Shown piece after piece: positions 63,182-64,000 of a stretch of DNA of 64,000 bases. This DNA is from Dyadobacter sp. CY343 (lineage in GTDB: Bacteria > Bacteroidota > Bacteroidia > Cytophagales > Spirosomataceae), in assembly GCF_021390335.1 (NCBI RefSeq), contig NZ_JAJUXK010000001.1:620001-684000 (forward strand), written 5' to 3'. Under the pieces are notes generated by a model. That model was given only the letters and a program-made list of their open reading frames with translations. It ran no database searches and was not told the DNA's origin. The number at the start of each line of letters is the position of its first letter. The stretch's first letter is position 1. The position numbers and the translations under genes were made by a program.

Positions 63182-64000
63182 ATGAATAAATTGCGTACCT
63201 GCCGCCTAATATGGCTTCTGATCTGTGCATTATCAATAAATATCTTCTCAAACAGCGTCGCTCAGGCGCAGAAAAAGAAGCCGGTAGTTGTGTTCGTTAC
63301 TGGCGATCATGAATATAGCGGAGAAGAAACCCTGCCGATCGTAGCAGCAGAGCTGGAAAAAAATTACGGGATGAAAACCATTTTCCTGAAAGCAAAAGAC
63401 GGTCCTAATGATGAAAAAAATATCCCGGGGCTGGAAGCATTAAAGGATGCGGATCTTGCCATTTTCTATCTCAGATGGAGACAGTTACCAAAGGATCAGC
63501 TTGCTCATATTGATGCTTACTTGAAATCCGGGAAACCGTTAATGGGTTTCCGGACAACCACGCACGCATTCAATTTTCCAAAAGGACACGAAAGTGAAAA
63601 GTGGAATGCATTTGGAGAGTTTGCATTGAATTCGCCTCCGGGATGGGGCGGCGCAGCCAAGCACACGCACTATGGACACGAAAGCAGCACGGATGTAACC
63701 GTAAATCCGGACCAGGCAAATAACCCTATATTGACCGGAGTAACTGGCCCGTTCCACGCCAGATCGTGGCTCTACCGCGTCCTGCCGGATTATCCTACCA
63801 AAGGTTCTACATTACTTTTGACAGGTAAAGCTGTGAATGCAGACAAAGAAGCGATTGAAAATCCGGTTGCGTGGACAGGTACCAATTCATTTGGGGCCAA
63901 AATTTTCATGACAACCCTTGGGCATCCAGACGATTTTAAACTCGAACCTTTCCAGCGACTGATTATCAATGCAATACACTGGGAGCTCGGTAAGCCGATC
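63182..64000 (+). CDS. ThuA-like domain protein, 5' part
   Basis: The reading frame runs off the right edge; 273 codons are present. A signal peptide (RLIWLLICALSINIFSNSVA) precedes VVVFVTGDHEYSGEETLPIV, then LEALKDADLAIFYLRWRQLP and GFRTTTHAFNFPKGHESEKW, which are hallmarks of ThuA-like glutamine-amidotransferase-fold proteins. Exported ThuA proteins in Bacteroidota often accompany Gfo/Idh/MocA oxidoreductases and act in sugar processing. Later domains, if any, are outside the window. Confidence 0.85.
   Translation, partial: MNKLRTCRLIWLLICALSINIFSNSVAQAQKKKPVVVFVTGDHEYSGEETLPIVAAELEKNYGMKTIFLKAKDGPNDEKNIPGLEALKDADLAIFYLRWRQLPKDQLAHIDAYLKSGKPLMGFRTTTHAFNFPKGHESEKWNAFGEFALNSPPGWGGAAKHTHYGHESSTDVTVNPDQANNPILTGVTGPFHARSWLYRVLPDYPTKGSTLLLTGKAVNADKEAIENPVAWTGTNSFGAKIFMTTLGHPDDFKLEPFQRLIINAIHWELGKPI

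Overview
The window looks like the chromosome of a member of the Bacteroidota, most likely Cytophagales/Spirosomataceae and close to Dyadobacter. The reasons are three SusC/SusD outer-membrane uptake pairs, -7 promoter boxes of the form TANNTTTG with no Shine-Dalgarno signals, a long NusB, the yajC-YbbR-coaE gene order, a GSCFA protein, a DUF2723/GT117 protein and moderate GC. The genus is an inference from gene content. I see no phage, insertion sequence, CRISPR array, rRNA or tRNA.

Layout. 1-320 is the start of an ABC transporter on the minus strand. 550-4249 is a housekeeping block (nusB, YtxH, DUF1573 lipoprotein, yajC, YbbR-like, coaE), met by dnaX on the other strand. dnaX carries an A10 run where slippage would make a short gamma form. 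6030-7434 is a compact minus-strand unit: DUF6934 protein, a 48-residue protein missed by length cut-offs, and a GH16 glucanase. 7549-16468 runs on the plus strand: GSCFA, mrp, NifU-like, a very long Ddl-like ATP-grasp enzyme, a GH63-like glucosidase and a phosphohexomutase. 16522-16979 is a YoeB-type toxin-antitoxin pair.

17071-19207 (minus) is a BlaI/BlaR1 regulator pair whose BlaR1 (M56) gene is broken by one frameshift. Two tandem operator dyads lie between blaI and the first SusC/SusD locus (19401-24453). A second SusC/SusD locus (27510-36199) ends in a lipoprotein with fourteen FG-GAP blades. 36276-38238 is a minus-strand stress-like cluster: an ECF sigma factor, three small membrane or exported proteins and Hsp20. 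A 56-bp near-perfect palindrome sits upstream of the sigma gene. 38675 encodes a small secreted protein behind a strong promoter and a leader of about 107 nt.

39116-42577 holds two Gfo/Idh/MocA oxidoreductases and a sugar isomerase-like protein, two of them with Tat signals. 42694-51049 carries tsaE, alanine dehydrogenase, two unknown proteins, a NatAB-like ABC exporter and the GT117 protein. Repeats flank several of these genes. 51238-55911 contains a secreted endonuclease/exonuclease/phosphatase protein, grpE-dnaJ, queG and a DUF1761 membrane protein. After a 758-bp non-coding stretch comes a third SusC/SusD pair (56670-61401), an outer-membrane barrel protein, a PIN-domain toxin-antitoxin pair and the start of a ThuA-family protein cut by the window edge.

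Taken together, the window mixes core information-processing genes with accessory glycan uptake and turnover. The most unusual points are the dnaX slippery run, the broken BlaR1 gene beside a double operator facing a SusC/SusD locus, the overlapped DUF6934/mini-gene/GH16 unit, and the sigma/Hsp20 cluster with its palindrome.
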